A DNA stretch of 64,000 bases from Panopea generosa (GCA_029582155.1 CM055905.1:5954062-6018061), one strand, 5' to 3'; numbered from the stretch's first letter, positions 46,453 to 56,759 are shown. Numbers and translations are program-made. Notes: a model not told the origin generated them from the letters alone.

Positions 46453-47019
46453 TTAGGTACCGATATCGGGGTAGTGTTTACAAACATCAAAACAAAATAG
46501 ATATGCGTTTTCTGGCAGCGGTTCACGTTTATCTTTGAGTTTTTGTATAAAATCACTTGTGTCTCTTATGTAAGAAGGTGAACTTATTACAAATTCGTTC
46601 AGCTCATACTCTGCTACTTCTGCCATCTTTTCAGTGGGCGAGTTAATTCCATTTACTATACTCCTAAAAGGAGCCCCCTTCGTATGTAGTTTTGGGTTTC
46701 CTTTCAACGTACCTGCATTTGGGTATTTTGGAATGAAGTAGTTCTTCATTTCTTTCGTTACTACCCTTTCTCTATACATTCTATTTACAAGTTTCTTTAC
46801 TTTCTTTAGTGACGTTTCTGTTGGTTCATGATATGTTTCCTCATCAATCTCACTTGACTCCATCTCTGTATTTAAATGCTTAATGTAGTGGCTTTTATTA
46901 ATTACTACGATTCCCGACCCGTTGTCTGCTGGTCTAATTATTATGGCATTGTTGTGTAATAAAGACTGGAATGCTTTCTGTTCAGGATCCGTAATATTAA
47001 GATGATGTACCTTTTTCAA
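46453..47019 (-). CDS. Penelope-like RT N-terminal half, copy 3 (partial)
   Basis: 188 aa uninterrupted from IIIRPADNGSGIVVINKSHY through HEPTETSLKKVKKLVN, KYPNAGTLKGNPKLHTKGAP, SIVNGINSPTEKM to motif A (CFDVCKHYPDI), followed by a frameshift shared with the other copies. It shows that leader and RT form one polyprotein in this element. Upstream, a break near 47030 separates it from the leader. Confidence 0.75.
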   Translation of the reverse strand: MKKVHHLNITDPEQKAFQSLLHNNAIIIRPADNGSGIVVINKSHYIKHLNTEMESSEIDEETYHEPTETSLKKVKKLVNRMYRERVVTKEMKNYFIPKYPNAGTLKGNPKLHTKGAPFRSIVNGINSPTEKMAEVAEYELNEFVISSPSYIRDTSDFIQKLKDKREPLPENAYLFCFDVCKHYPDIGT

Positions 47020-47670
47020 ACTATTGACTGTCAGTTTTTACCAGCTCTATATACATGTCTAACCAGGAATCCCGTCCCTTGTTTGGTGTAAAGTAGCTCT
47101 TTTTCTTTAGTTTAAACTTGTCACTTGCAGATTGAGTATCATTCTCACTCTGATCTTCTTGGTCCCCTTTCTTGTCATAAAAATATTCTGTTTATCGCAT
47201 TTGTCGTTCCCATTCTCCTAAATCTGCAAGTAACTTCACCTTATCTACTTTTGTTTTATCTTGAATAAATTTTAGTCCTCTTGACAGAAGTAAACGTTCT
47301 GCCACTGAAAGTTTATAATCGGACAGGTTGGTGACAATTTCCTCCTGTTTCATCTTTCTGCCAGCGTCAATATCGTCCAGTTTATTGTATCTTGACTTTT
47401 CACTCTTTATTTCCATCTTCTGTTTATCATGCAATGTCCCCTGTTTGTTGAACCTTTGGTCTACAGTATTACTGTTATCTGTTTCATATAGTGCTTCTGT
47501 ATTATTTTGTTCTTTGTGACCATACTCAAACTAATCTACTACATTTTGTTGTATTGGCCTTTCATTATCGTCGTTGTTACTTGATAATAAATTAAAATGG
47601 TCATTTTGCAGCAGTATACACATTGATTTATCATATGGTATAAATGCTTCCATACGTCGATAACTACCTA
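47020..47670 (-). pseudogene. PLE leader ORF, copy 3, broken
   Basis: Open piece 47434-47192 (NLSDYKLSVAERLLLSRGLK) bounded by stops. The acidic linker to the right has stops (for example at 47530). Confidence 0.75.
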
Positions 47671-47680
47671 ATCTATAAGT

Positions 47681-48390
47681 TTATGTTTTCCATTGCATTG
47701 GCTCGTGTAAACTACTTGCTACCTTAATATTCAAGCCATATAGTGTAGATGCAGCATGTAATTCCGCTTCTGTAGCCCAGGATGATGTTCTGCCATCAGT
47801 TTTCTTTTGATTTTCAATGTGAGTTTTAGCATTCCCATCCATGAAACATTCAAATTTTGACTGTTCTTCTTCAATACATTTTACAATAGAAGTTTTAATA
47901 TATTTGTGTTTATTTTCAGTGTCATATAAGTATCTACTTAAACATCTATAAAAACAGTTTCCATCACCAACAGCCTTGACAAGTTTTAATTTGTTTACCG
48001 GTTTACTCACTAATTTGGTCCATTCCTTCTCTTTGACTTGCTTTATTCTTGTCTTTTCTTGTAATTCATATTCATCTGTTGTGATTATGTCTTGTAGTTT
48101 GACCATCCCTTGTTGTTTAATGATATAATCAGTTAAATTAAAAAACTTCATCTTGCATGCGTCCTGTGTGACTTCCATCAGCCTCAGGGCAGCATCTTTT
48201 TTAATGTTTTCACATTTTTGTCGTAATTCTTCGCTCATATCAAGCTGTGGATTCCGCTTCCATTTAAATCCTTTTGGGATAATATCTTAATTAACACACT
48301 TCTCAATAAACTGTACATGTGATCCGTATCTTACTCTTTTCTCTATAGTTCTTCTAAGTAATGTGACTATGTCTGTACTCACTGCCATTC
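47681..48390 (-). pseudogene. OTU-like ORF, copy 3, N-terminus broken
   Basis: ORF 48238-47681 keeps AVGDGNCFYRCLSRYLYD and extends at the C-terminus past LYGLNI to VASSLHEPMQWKT, 20 residues longer than copies 1 and 2. The first roughly 50 residues are cut off by a frame change near 48287. No catalytic His motif appears in the extension. Confidence 0.7.
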
Positions 48391-48419
48391 CTTAGGAGTT
48401 ATATGTTAGTATAAAATTC

Positions 48420-48600
48420 ACTATCAGTCTTCCGAAGGGAAGAAAATATTAAATCAATGTCTATATTAAACTCTTTTTTTTTTTTTTTTTTTTCACAAAT
48501 TTTCGGCTTCCGTCTTCTTAAGGAAAATCTCAGTCATTAGAGAAGACGGAAGCCGAAAATTTGTGAAAAAAAGAGTTTAATATAGACATTGAAATAATAA
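48420..48600. repeat. PLE terminal repeat with inverted copy and poly(T)
   Basis: Direct terminal repeat with a T run of about 23 (48472-48494), then the inverted copy AGACGGAAGCCGAAAATTTG. Confidence 0.75.
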
Positions 48601-48810
48601 TATGAATATTATAAATGAACGTTCATGGGATATGAATTTATATATAACAATAAGGACATATACAGATAAGGAAACTCAGCTGATTGACATGTTGTGAACA
48701 CACGCGTATTCACGCAAAATCGCGCGAAATCTCGTTTTTCCAATATCCAAATCATCATATTTGTTACGGCTAAAATTTGCAAATTAAACATTAACTACTC
48801 ATGTTCTCAC

Positions 48811-48933
48811 CTGTACATTCCTGCCCGTTCCCGAAGTATCCCTGGTTACAGACACATGTGAAACTTCCAACAGTATTCGTGCATGTGGCGTCTATGTGGC
48901 AATTATGTGTACCCTCATTGCATTCATGAGCAT
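48811..48933 (-). CDS. EGF exon A12
   Basis: D-A-H-E-C type with changes: CHIDATC, TVGSFTC, GYFGNGQ. The most B-like of the A exons. Donor GTGAGAAC, acceptor ATTTTCAG. Confidence 0.8.
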
Positions 48934-49267
48934 CTGAAAATTTTCAATAAATTTTATAAACAGTATTGTGTATTGGGTTCAATGTTACGTTCCTTAGCTT
49001 ATCGTGCTGAAACCATTCCTAGCCTCCAATTGGTATTCATTTTTATATTCACATGTGTAAGTCGCGAGATTAGTTATATAACTTATTGTTTGCCTTTTCA
49101 ACATCATAAACCAACAAATATATAATAGAAGAACCTGTCTTACACATGATAATGTGATAATGTTTTTATATTAGTTTGTAACATAATTCTTTCATATAAT
49201 GTAGCTACGGCAATAAAATCTGATGAAACAAAATATTTGAAAGAAGGATGCAATTTATTTAATAAAA

Positions 49268-49323
49268 TAGTAGCGCGTCTTACTACCAACACAGGGGTCG
49301 CGAGTTCGAATCCCTACGCGGTC
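49268..49323 (+). mobile_element. tRNA-derived SINE piece
   Basis: GGGTCGCGAGTTCGAATCCC B box; reads TAGTAGCGCGTCTTACTACC at the 5' side. Confidence 0.6.
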
Positions 49324-50240
49324 AAAAGCTCCGTGATGAGTGATATATATCTTTAAAATGTATAACGGAAACGTTAAAGAGCCCTGATACATTTGTTTAA
49401 CGGTATACTCGAATCCCAAATGAATAGAACCTGTAACAAAGGCTTCGTTTCAAGATTGAAGCTTCAATTTACATACCAATTTTGCCTCAATTTGGTGCAT
49501 TTGACATATCAAACCATTCGCATTTTATTTATTAATGATAATGAGATGTTCCTATTCATTTTAATAATCAGTTTCTTTCTTGTGTTAAATTTATTTTATG
49601 TTTTTTGCTAAACAAAATACTTACAGAATTTGTCCGGCGATATTTTCTTTGTATAACGTGGAAATATTTAGAGTGGTATATGTTTTCATGTTGAGTAAAT
49701 CTTGTTGATTTGTATATATTGTACAATTGTATCTTCTTAATTTTATTTTATGTAGTAGTCATATTCTACCTTAGTGAGTTGTCGGCCGTTGGTCATTTTG
49801 TTACCTAACAAAATAACTAAGATTAAAATGATAAAATTAATGCCGTTATTTTAAACCTTTTACTGCCCCGCCCAATCAAACATATTCTTAAAGCCCACTG
49901 ACGCTTCAATTTAAATCATACTTATCATTGGAAGCAATTAGTATTTCTTGATACGTTTAGTTTTATAAGTAAGCAAGTATTTAAGTACAATTATATATGT
50001 ATTACACAATGATAAATAGTAGAGCACTCGGCCCATTAAGGCTATAAGTATAATAATATGAATATAATAAATGAACTTTTATTGGATATGAAATTATATA
50101 AAGCAATTAGGACTTATACAGATACGGAAAGGCAACTGATCGGCATTTTATGAAAAACGCTTATTTCGTTTTCAAATATCCAAAGCACCATATTTCTTAC
50201 GGCTAAAATTTGCAAATTAACGTTAACTATCAAAGTTTTC
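49324..50240. repeat. Intron repeats (SINE body, R2, short LINE tail)
   Basis: Same order as 15819-16760. No gene seen. Confidence 0.5.
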
Positions 50241-50242
50241 AC

Positions 50243-50349
50243 CTTTACTTCTTCTTTCAATTAAACGAATAAAATCTAAAAAAGTTAGTAATTCACACAA
50301 ATCGCGTAATTTTCACAGTTATGTGTGTTTTCGTTACATTCATCAATAT
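50243..50349 (-). pseudogene. Decayed EGF exon C2
   Basis: 107 bp; D-I-D-E-C-N-E-N-T-H-N-C start, stop after the third cysteine region, donor-like GTGAAAAC at the left edge. Confidence 0.6.
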
Positions 50350-50768
50350 CTACTTAAAAAAAGACAAAACATTACAGCGGAACTATTGATGGAAATATTG
50401 TTATTGGAAGCCATCTTCAAAATGGACAAAACTAATATTATTTCCAATTGAAGACATTTTATTATAACACTTTTAAGTTAGTGTATCCGTTCATAACATT
50501 TCCAAATGTTTACACTATTTCAAGCATTTTAGACTATAACTGAGCTTATCTGTAAGAACACTAACGTTTAAGTCGAATCCGTAACTTAATGGGAAGCAAT
50601 TAGTTATCTTGATCAATAGAGTATCAGATTGAATTAAAAAAAAAGGAACGTTGCTTAACTTATATGCTAACTAGTATGTGGAACACATCCAACTTTCCCG
50701 CTTGGTTCCATTACAAAGCTATGAGATTTGAGCACGTTGATTGGTCAGTTGCTCCAGTGAAAGCTGAA

Positions 50769-50776
50769 TGACGTCA
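50769..50776. promoter_or_regulatory. CRE-type palindrome TGACGTCA
   Basis: Same relative place as at B1-B3. Confidence 0.35.
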
Positions 50777-50903
50777 CAGTCTCGTAAGCGTTTAATAGTT
50801 ATTATTATAGGACAAGCAAATAATTCCTTGATGTTTTATTTCATTAGTGTTGAACAAACTTAATTCGGGAGATATCATGGATTGTAATAGATTATATTCT
50901 CAC

Positions 50904-51026
50904 CACTACAAGTTGTCCCGTCCCCAAAGTATCCTTTGTTACATTGACATGTGAAAGAGCCAACAGTATTTGTACACATAGCATTGTTATCACAATTATC
51001 ACTCCCGTTGGCGCATTCATCAGTGT
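50904..51026 (-). CDS. EGF exon B4
   Basis: D-T-D-E-C, NCDNNAMC, CTNTVGSFTC, GYFGDGTTCSG. Acceptor ATTACCAG intact, donor GTGAGAAT. The first B exon from the left with a working acceptor. Confidence 0.8.
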
Positions 51027-51227
51027 CTGGTAATGAAGACAACATGACATAACAGAAAAAACTTTGTTAGAATTATTGCTTTTTGAGGGACTCTAGCACA
51101 AGTTGTAGTACGGATCCAGCTCTCCCAATTGGGTCCGTCAAATAGCAATGTTGGGAAAAGCCATATTTGAGTACGTTGCTTCAACTGAAAGTTTGAATGA
51201 CGACATAGTTGAGTAGGCGTTTAATTT

Positions 51228-51379
51228 ATATGAATTGTGGTACAGGCATAGAGTTCTCTGCGTTTTCATTGGTGGTTAATAGACTTTATTAGGGAAATAT
51301 TAGGTTCTGGGATAGACTAGACTCAATTATTTTCCTCGAATACCCCGAATAGAAAAAGGTGGTAGAAGTAAAATTTTAG
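51228..51379 (+). other. Repeated plus-strand ORF fragment, variant 1
   Basis: Frame-damaged copy of 17762-17917 (TATGAATTGTGGTACAGGC start). Confidence 0.35.
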
Positions 51380-51747
51380 TTCTGCTATTCTTCCTTTCAA
51401 GGGCTTATATTGCAGTATTGTTTTTTCATTCCGTACTATGTTTTAAGTGGTTAGTATTTCAGAAATGACAACTGAATATTTGATGCTGATACAAGATTTC
51501 TAGGATATTTTGTGTCATTTTAGAATTGATGGAACGAACCGCATCGCGGGAGAATAATTGACATATTATTACTCTGGATATTGATAGGTATCACAAAGTC
51601 AATACATTAAAAACCTGGTCAGGGTACGTTTTGTTTTCTTTATGATTGAGGTCAAGAAGCAGTTAATCTCGTTTTCCAATATCCAAAGCATAATTTTTGT
51701 TACGGCTAAAATTTTTCAAATTAAACATTAACTAATTATGTTCTTAC

Positions 51748-51870
51748 CTGTACATTGCTGCCCGTTCCCTAAGTATCCCTGGTTACAGACACAAGTGAAA
51801 CTCCCAATAGTATTCGTGCATGTGGCGTCTGCGTGGCAATTATGTGTACCCTCATTGCATTCATGAGCAT
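51748..51870 (-). CDS. EGF exon A13
   Basis: D-A-H-E-C, six cysteines, GQQC in place of GQEC, donor GTAAGAAC, acceptor TTTTTCAG. The rightmost class A exon. Confidence 0.8.
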
Positions 51871-52029
51871 CTGAAAAATTTCAATACTGTTTATAAACAG
51901 TATTGTCTGTTGGATTCAATGTTACGTTCCTTAGCTTATTCCTATGAAACCATTCCTAGCCTCGCCTTGGTTTTCATTTTTATATTCACATGTGTAAGTC
52001 GCGAGATTAGTTATATAATTTATTGTTTG

Positions 52030-52262
52030 TCTGTGAGTAGTCATGAATCCTTAACTGGATCCTACTCACATCAATCTATCAATTCATGTATGTAAAGTTA
52101 TCCACCCCGTCCAGATGTGTTGCATGTAATTCCATAGTATATAAGTCATGGTCGACACCAATTTTATTGGTTTGGCAGAGGCCTAATATTGTATGTATGG
52201 TTTGCATTGTAGCTAGGTGCACTTGCCGTAGTCTGGTCTGTACATTAATGTCTTGTTATATA
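52030..52262. repeat. Repeat block R1, one unit
   Basis: Only a single hairpin-led unit, joined directly to the 39-bp array; probably the ancestral, unexpanded form. Confidence 0.6.
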
Positions 52263-52264
52263 TA

Positions 52265-52378
52265 TATAATAGTAAAAAGCAGTTCGCATCGCAACATCAG
52301 TGCTATATTAGTAAACAGCATGTTCTATCGCGACATCAGGTATATATCAGTAAATAGCAGTTTGTATCGCGACGTATA
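52265..52378. repeat. 39-bp minisatellite, about 3 diverged units
   Basis: Units differ more from each other (AGTAAACAGCATGTTCTATC) than in the left arrays. Confidence 0.8.
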
Positions 52379-52454
52379 TGAGACAAAAGCTTATTAGAGT
52401 AAACAGTGATAACACGATTAAATCTTAGAACATTATAAGACCGGTATTTGTTTT

Positions 52455-52810
52455 CATGTTGAATAAATCTTGTTGATTTGTATATATTGTATAATTGTAA
52501 ATTCATAATTTTATTTTGTGTAGTAGTCATATTCTACCTTAGTGAGTTGTCAGCCTTTGGTCATTTTGTTACCTAACACAATAACTAAGATCAAAATGCT
52601 AAAATTTATGCCGTTATTTTAAACCTTTTACTGCCCCGCCCAATCCAACATATTCTTAAGGCCCACTGACACTTCAGTCTAGATCATACTTATCATTGGA
52701 AGCAATTAGAATTTCTTGATACATTTAGTTTTATAAGTAATCATATATTTAAGTACAATAATATATGTATCACAAAATGATAAATAGTAGAGCACTCGGC
52801 CCATTAAGGC
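52455..52810. repeat. R2 block and short LINE tail
   Basis: R2 with CACTGACACTTCAGTC, then GATAAATAGTAGAGCAC. Confidence 0.55.
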
Positions 52811-53035
52811 TATAAGTATAATAATATGAATATAATAAACGAACGTTTACTTGATATGAAATTATATAAAACAATAAGTACTTATACAGATACGGGAAAA
52901 AAATGATTAACATGTTATGAACAAACGCGTATTCACGCAAAATCGCGCGAAATTCTTTCGTTTTCAAATATCCAAAGCACCATATTTCTTACGGCTTCAA
53001 TTTGCAAATTAAACATTAACTATAAAAGTTCTCAC

Positions 53036-53142
53036 CTTTACTTCTTCTTTCAATTAAACAAATAAAATCTAAAGAAGTTAGTAATTCACACAAACCGCGT
53101 TATTATCAAAGTTATGTGTGTTTTCGTTACATTCATCAATAT
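53036..53142 (-). pseudogene. Decayed EGF exon C3
   Basis: 107 bp, D-I-D-E-C start; same internal loss as C1 and C2. Confidence 0.6.
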
Positions 53143-53548
53143 CTATTTAAGAAAAGACAAAACAATAAAGCGGAACTATGATGGAAATGTTGTAATTGGA
53201 AGCCATCTTCAAAATAGACAAAAATAATATTATTTCCAATTGAAGACATTTTATTACAACACTTTTAGTTGAGTGCATCAGTTCATAACATTTCCAAATG
53301 TTTACACTATTTCAAGCGTTTTAGACTATAACTGAGCTTATCTATGAGGACACACTAACGTTTAAATCGAATCCGTAACTATACTCAGTACATCTAGAAA
53401 CGCAACACTTATTTTTATAACACGACAATTGACAAGAAAAATGCACTTACTTGATGGTATTTTATTTCATTATCAATACACTTGTAACATTTTATCACAC
53501 AATTTCATTATCTAAGGGTCCAATTTCACGTTTGAACAAGGAAACAGT

Positions 53549-54664
53549 TAATCACATGTAAACCCGCCATTTGCATTTACCAATGCAAGGCATCGTCGGT
53601 TCATCGAGCGAACAATCCTGTCAATTAACGCTTGTGGGATGGTATTTCACTCTTCTTGGACAGCGTCTTGTAACTCCTGGATGTTCATTGGCACATGAGC
53701 ACGTGCATACATTCGGCGTTTGAGTTCGTCCCAGACATGTTCAATAGGAGACATGTCTGGTGACATCGTGGGCTATGGCAACAAATCAACGTTGTTCTGC
53801 TGCAAATATGCCCGCGTCATCCTGGCAACGTGAGCCCTGGCGTTGTCTTGCTGCAATATTCCGTTGCCATTAGGATAATGCTGTTGCAGAAACGGTACCA
53901 CAACGGGTTGTAAGACGTCGTTAATGTTCGACCGAGCATTGACGTTTCGTTGAAATACCACCAGGCGTGTCCTGCGGCGACGAGTAATGCTTCCCCAGAT
54001 GTGGATAGAACCTCCACCCATCTTGTGGTACTGTAGTACACACGGCTCCATGTACCTTTCGTTTCTGCGTCTCCATATTCGTTGTCTTTCATCAGCCCGG
54101 CTCATTTGCACGCGCGATTCATCAGTGAACAATACGCAGTCCAACTGTCGCTGAATGAAATGGATGGCGTCCTCGCCCAGCGTAATCTGGCTGCCCTTTT
54201 TTGCCTTGTGAGCATTGATGACTTCAAGGGTCGTCTACACCGTAGTCCAGCTACCCTTAGGCGCGATCGCACGGTGTTCGGGTGGATAGGACGGCTAAAA
54301 AATAACGAAACACATTTTATTCAAGTAAAAAAAAACACATTTTTCAGAATCATGGTTTTAAGTGAATAGGTACAATATCGATAAAATTATGATGGATTAC
54401 TTACCCATGACGCCCAACAAGTTGTCTGACAGTGTCTGTAGCAGTTGTGAACCTGTCCCGGAGATGGGTCACGTGGAGTTGCTGGTCCTGCTGGGCAGTT
54501 GTTACACGTGGATGGCCTGGACGTGGGCGATCGCGACCGGTGTCAGTGTGCTGGTAGCGTGTCTCCAGACGAGAAATGGTCGACGCAAGGCAATTAAACA
54601 GTCGCGCAATCTCCCGTTTTGACGACCCGCCACAAGCATCCCGACGGCCTTATTTCGTTCATTT
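53549..54664 (-). pseudogene. Tc1/mariner transposase (DD34E), broken
   Basis: N-terminal helix-turn-helix (KREIARLFNCLASTISRL) in a shifted frame, then LVGRHG, a 110-bp GT-AG interval, and RPIHPNTVRSRLRVAGLRCR. The catalytic part has LFTDESRV (first Asp), GGGSIHIWGSI, LQQDNARAHV (second Asp) and SPDMSPIEHVWDELKRR (Glu), with 34 residues between second Asp and Glu, as in Tc1. Two Trp codons have become stops (TAG at 53773-53775, TGA at 53647-53649), and frameshifts occur near 54180 and in the HTH. Not functional as it stands. Confidence 0.9.
54295..54404 (-). other. Putative intron in transposase
   Basis: Minus strand starts GTAAGTAATCC and ends TTATTTTTTAG. Removing it joins CAT-GG to C-CGT in frame (His-Gly-Arg-Pro), matching the spacing expected of a Tc1 transposase. 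A short insertion with chance splice signals is the alternative. Confidence 0.5.
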
Positions 54665-55036
54665 TCCTTCCATATGCAAACTTTACAAAAGGTTCGATGC
54701 AATTTATACCAAATTTTACCATGCGTTAAAGTTGCACGAGTAATTCGAGGTGTTTTTTGAACACGGGATTGAAATGACAAATATCGATAAAATTTGGATG
54801 ATAAAAATAAAAATAAAGTTAACACGTTACGTTTCTAAATGTACTGAGCATATATGTGGAAGCAATTAGTTATCTTGATCAATAGAGTATCAGATTAAAT
54901 TTGAAAAGAGAGAACGTTGCAGTTAACTTATATGCTAACTAGTATGTGGAACACATCCAACTCTCCAGCTTTGTTTGATTACAAAGCTATGAGATTTGAG
55001 AACGTTGATTAGTCAGTTGCTCCAGTGAAAGCTGAA

Positions 55037-55044
55037 TGACGTCA
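55037..55044. promoter_or_regulatory. CRE-type palindrome TGACGTCA
   Basis: Same place relative to exon B5. Confidence 0.35.
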
Positions 55045-55171
55045 CAGTTTTGTAAGCAATTAATAGTTATATTTATAGGACAATCAAATATTTCCTTGAT
55101 GTTTTATTTCATTAGTGTTGAACAAACTTAATTCGGGAGATATCATGGATTGTGATAGACTTCATTCTCAC

Positions 55172-55294
55172 CATTACAAGTTGTCCCGTCCCCAATGTAT
55201 CCATTGTTACATTGACATGTGAAAGAGCCAACAGTATTTGTACACATAGCATTGTTATCACAATTATCACTCCCGTTGGCGCATTCATCAGTGT
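55172..55294 (-). CDS. EGF exon B5
   Basis: D-T-D-E-C, six cysteines, GYIGDGTTCNG end resembling class D. Acceptor ATTTTCAG intact, donor GTGAGAAT. Confidence 0.8.
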
Positions 55295-55339
55295 CTGAAA
55301 ATGTAGACAACATGACATCACAGTCGAGTAAGCGTTTCA

Positions 55340-55494
55340 TTGATATGAATTGTGGTACAGGCATAGAATTCCCTGCGTTTTCATTGGTGGTTAATATATC
55401 TTATTCGGGAAATATCAGGTTTTGGGATAGACTAGACTCTAGTTTTTTCCTTGAATACCCCGAACAGATAAAGGTGGTAGAAGTAAAACTTTAG
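55340..55494 (+). other. Repeated plus-strand ORF fragment, variant 1, intact frame
   Basis: MNCGTGIEFPAFSLVVNISY, then GNIRFWDRLDS and EYPEQIKVVEVKL-stop, all in one frame. No known domain. The same frame is damaged at 17762 and 51228. Confidence 0.4.
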
Positions 55495-56147
55495 TTGTTC
55501 TATTCTTTTTTTCAAGGGCTTATATTGTCGATATTTATATTGTATAACGTGGAAATATTTAGAGTGGTATATGTTTTCATGTTGAGTAAATCTTGTTGAT
55601 TTGTATATATTTTATAATTGTAAATTCATAATTTTATTTTGTGTAGTAGTCATATTCTACCTTAGTGAGTTGTCAGCCTTTGGTCATTTTGTTTCCTTAC
55701 ACAATAACTAAGACTGTGTAAGGACACACTAACGTTTAAGTCAAATCCGTAACTATATGTGGAAACAATTAGATACCTTGATCAATAGAATATCAGATTA
55801 AATTTGAAAAAAAGAACGTTGCAGTTAACTTGTATGCTAACTAGTATGTGGAACACACTCAGCTCTCCTGCTAGGTTCCGTTACAAAGCTATGATATTTG
55901 AGCACGTTGATTGTTCATTCGCTACAATGAAAAATGTATGACGTTGCACTTTTGTAAGCGTTTAATAGCTATTATTATGGGACTAGTAAATAATTATTAC
56001 TTAAGTTTTTTTTCATTAGTGTTGAACAAACTTAATTCGGAAGATATCATGGATTGTGATTATTTTTCTCACCACTACAAATAGCACTGTTGGTAAAGCC
56101 ATATTTGAGCACATTGATTCGTAAATTGCTTCAACTGAGAGTTTGAA
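55495..56147. repeat. Rearranged intron repeats
   Basis: Short R2 piece (55570-55715) joined directly to a B/D-unit leader (55715 on). Near 56060-56090 a B-type donor flank (TTTTTCTCACCACTACAAAT) remains, but the exon itself is deleted. No gene. Confidence 0.5.
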
Positions 56148-56155
56148 TGACGTCA
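56148..56155. promoter_or_regulatory. CRE-type palindrome TGACGTCA
   Basis: In a GAATGACGTCACAGTCGAG context, just before the plus-strand ORF fragment. Confidence 0.35.
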
Positions 56156-56179
56156 CAGTCGAGTAAGCGTTTCATTGAT

Positions 56180-56580
56180 ATGAATTGTGGGACAGGCATA
56201 GAATTGTCTACGTTTTTATTTGTGATTAAACCTGATTCGGGAAATATCAGGTACTGGGATAGATTAGACTATTGTAGAAGAGTAGCTATTGATGATCCTG
56301 TTCCATTCCTCAATTGTGGGACAGGCATAGAATTTTCTACTTTTTCATTGGTAATTAACAGACCAGATTCGGAAAATATCAGGTACTAGGATAGATAAGA
56401 CTATTGTAGGAGAATAGCTATTGATGATCATGCTCAATTCCTCAATATATAAATCAATTATAGAACTTGGGATATTCTGCGATACAATTTGTATTCACAA
56501 TTGTAAATTGCGTAGCGTTACTCATTCATTGGACTTATATAGACTTTTAACTTTCATTTTCTGTGATCGGCCATTTTGAA
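56180..56580 (+). other. Repeated plus-strand ORF fragment, tandem copy
   Basis: The NCGTGIE... start occurs twice (56183 and 56315), followed by the variant-2 body to SVTHSLDLYRLLTFIF. Internal partial duplication of about 130 bp. Confidence 0.4.
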
Positions 56581-56759
56581 TTTCGGGCAAGTTATGAATA
56601 CTGAGATTTGTACTGAGAATTATACATATAAGGAAAGGCAACTGATTGACATGTTATGCACACACGCGTATTGACGCAAATTCACGCGAAATTTCGTTTT
56701 CAAATATCCAAAGCACCATATCTCTTACGGCTAAAATTTGCAAATTAAACAAATAAAAA

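Larger units (their letters stand above)
45311..48600 (-). mobile_element. Penelope-like element, copy 3
   Basis: Same termini and content, shortened by a deletion of about 460 bp at 45813 that removes most of the GIY-YIG domain. It lacks the HEPT stop found in copies 1 and 2 and so keeps an older state at that site. The hammerhead-like core at the left end is mutated (CTCAAGA). Confidence 0.85.
53382..54850 (-). mobile_element. Tc1/mariner element
   Basis: 1469 bp flanked by TA. Inverted ends share CTCAGTACATYTAGAAAC, about 21 bp with two mismatches. It is inserted in the leader sequence ...CGTAACTATATGTGGAAGC, which is uninterrupted in all sister units, so the empty site is known. Single copy in the window, therefore younger than the surrounding duplications or never duplicated. 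Confidence 0.92.

Noticed and set aside
54082-54622. Plus-strand ORFs across the Tc1 N-terminal region
   Set aside because: Antisense to the transposase; the minus strand has the HTH and DD34E motifs.
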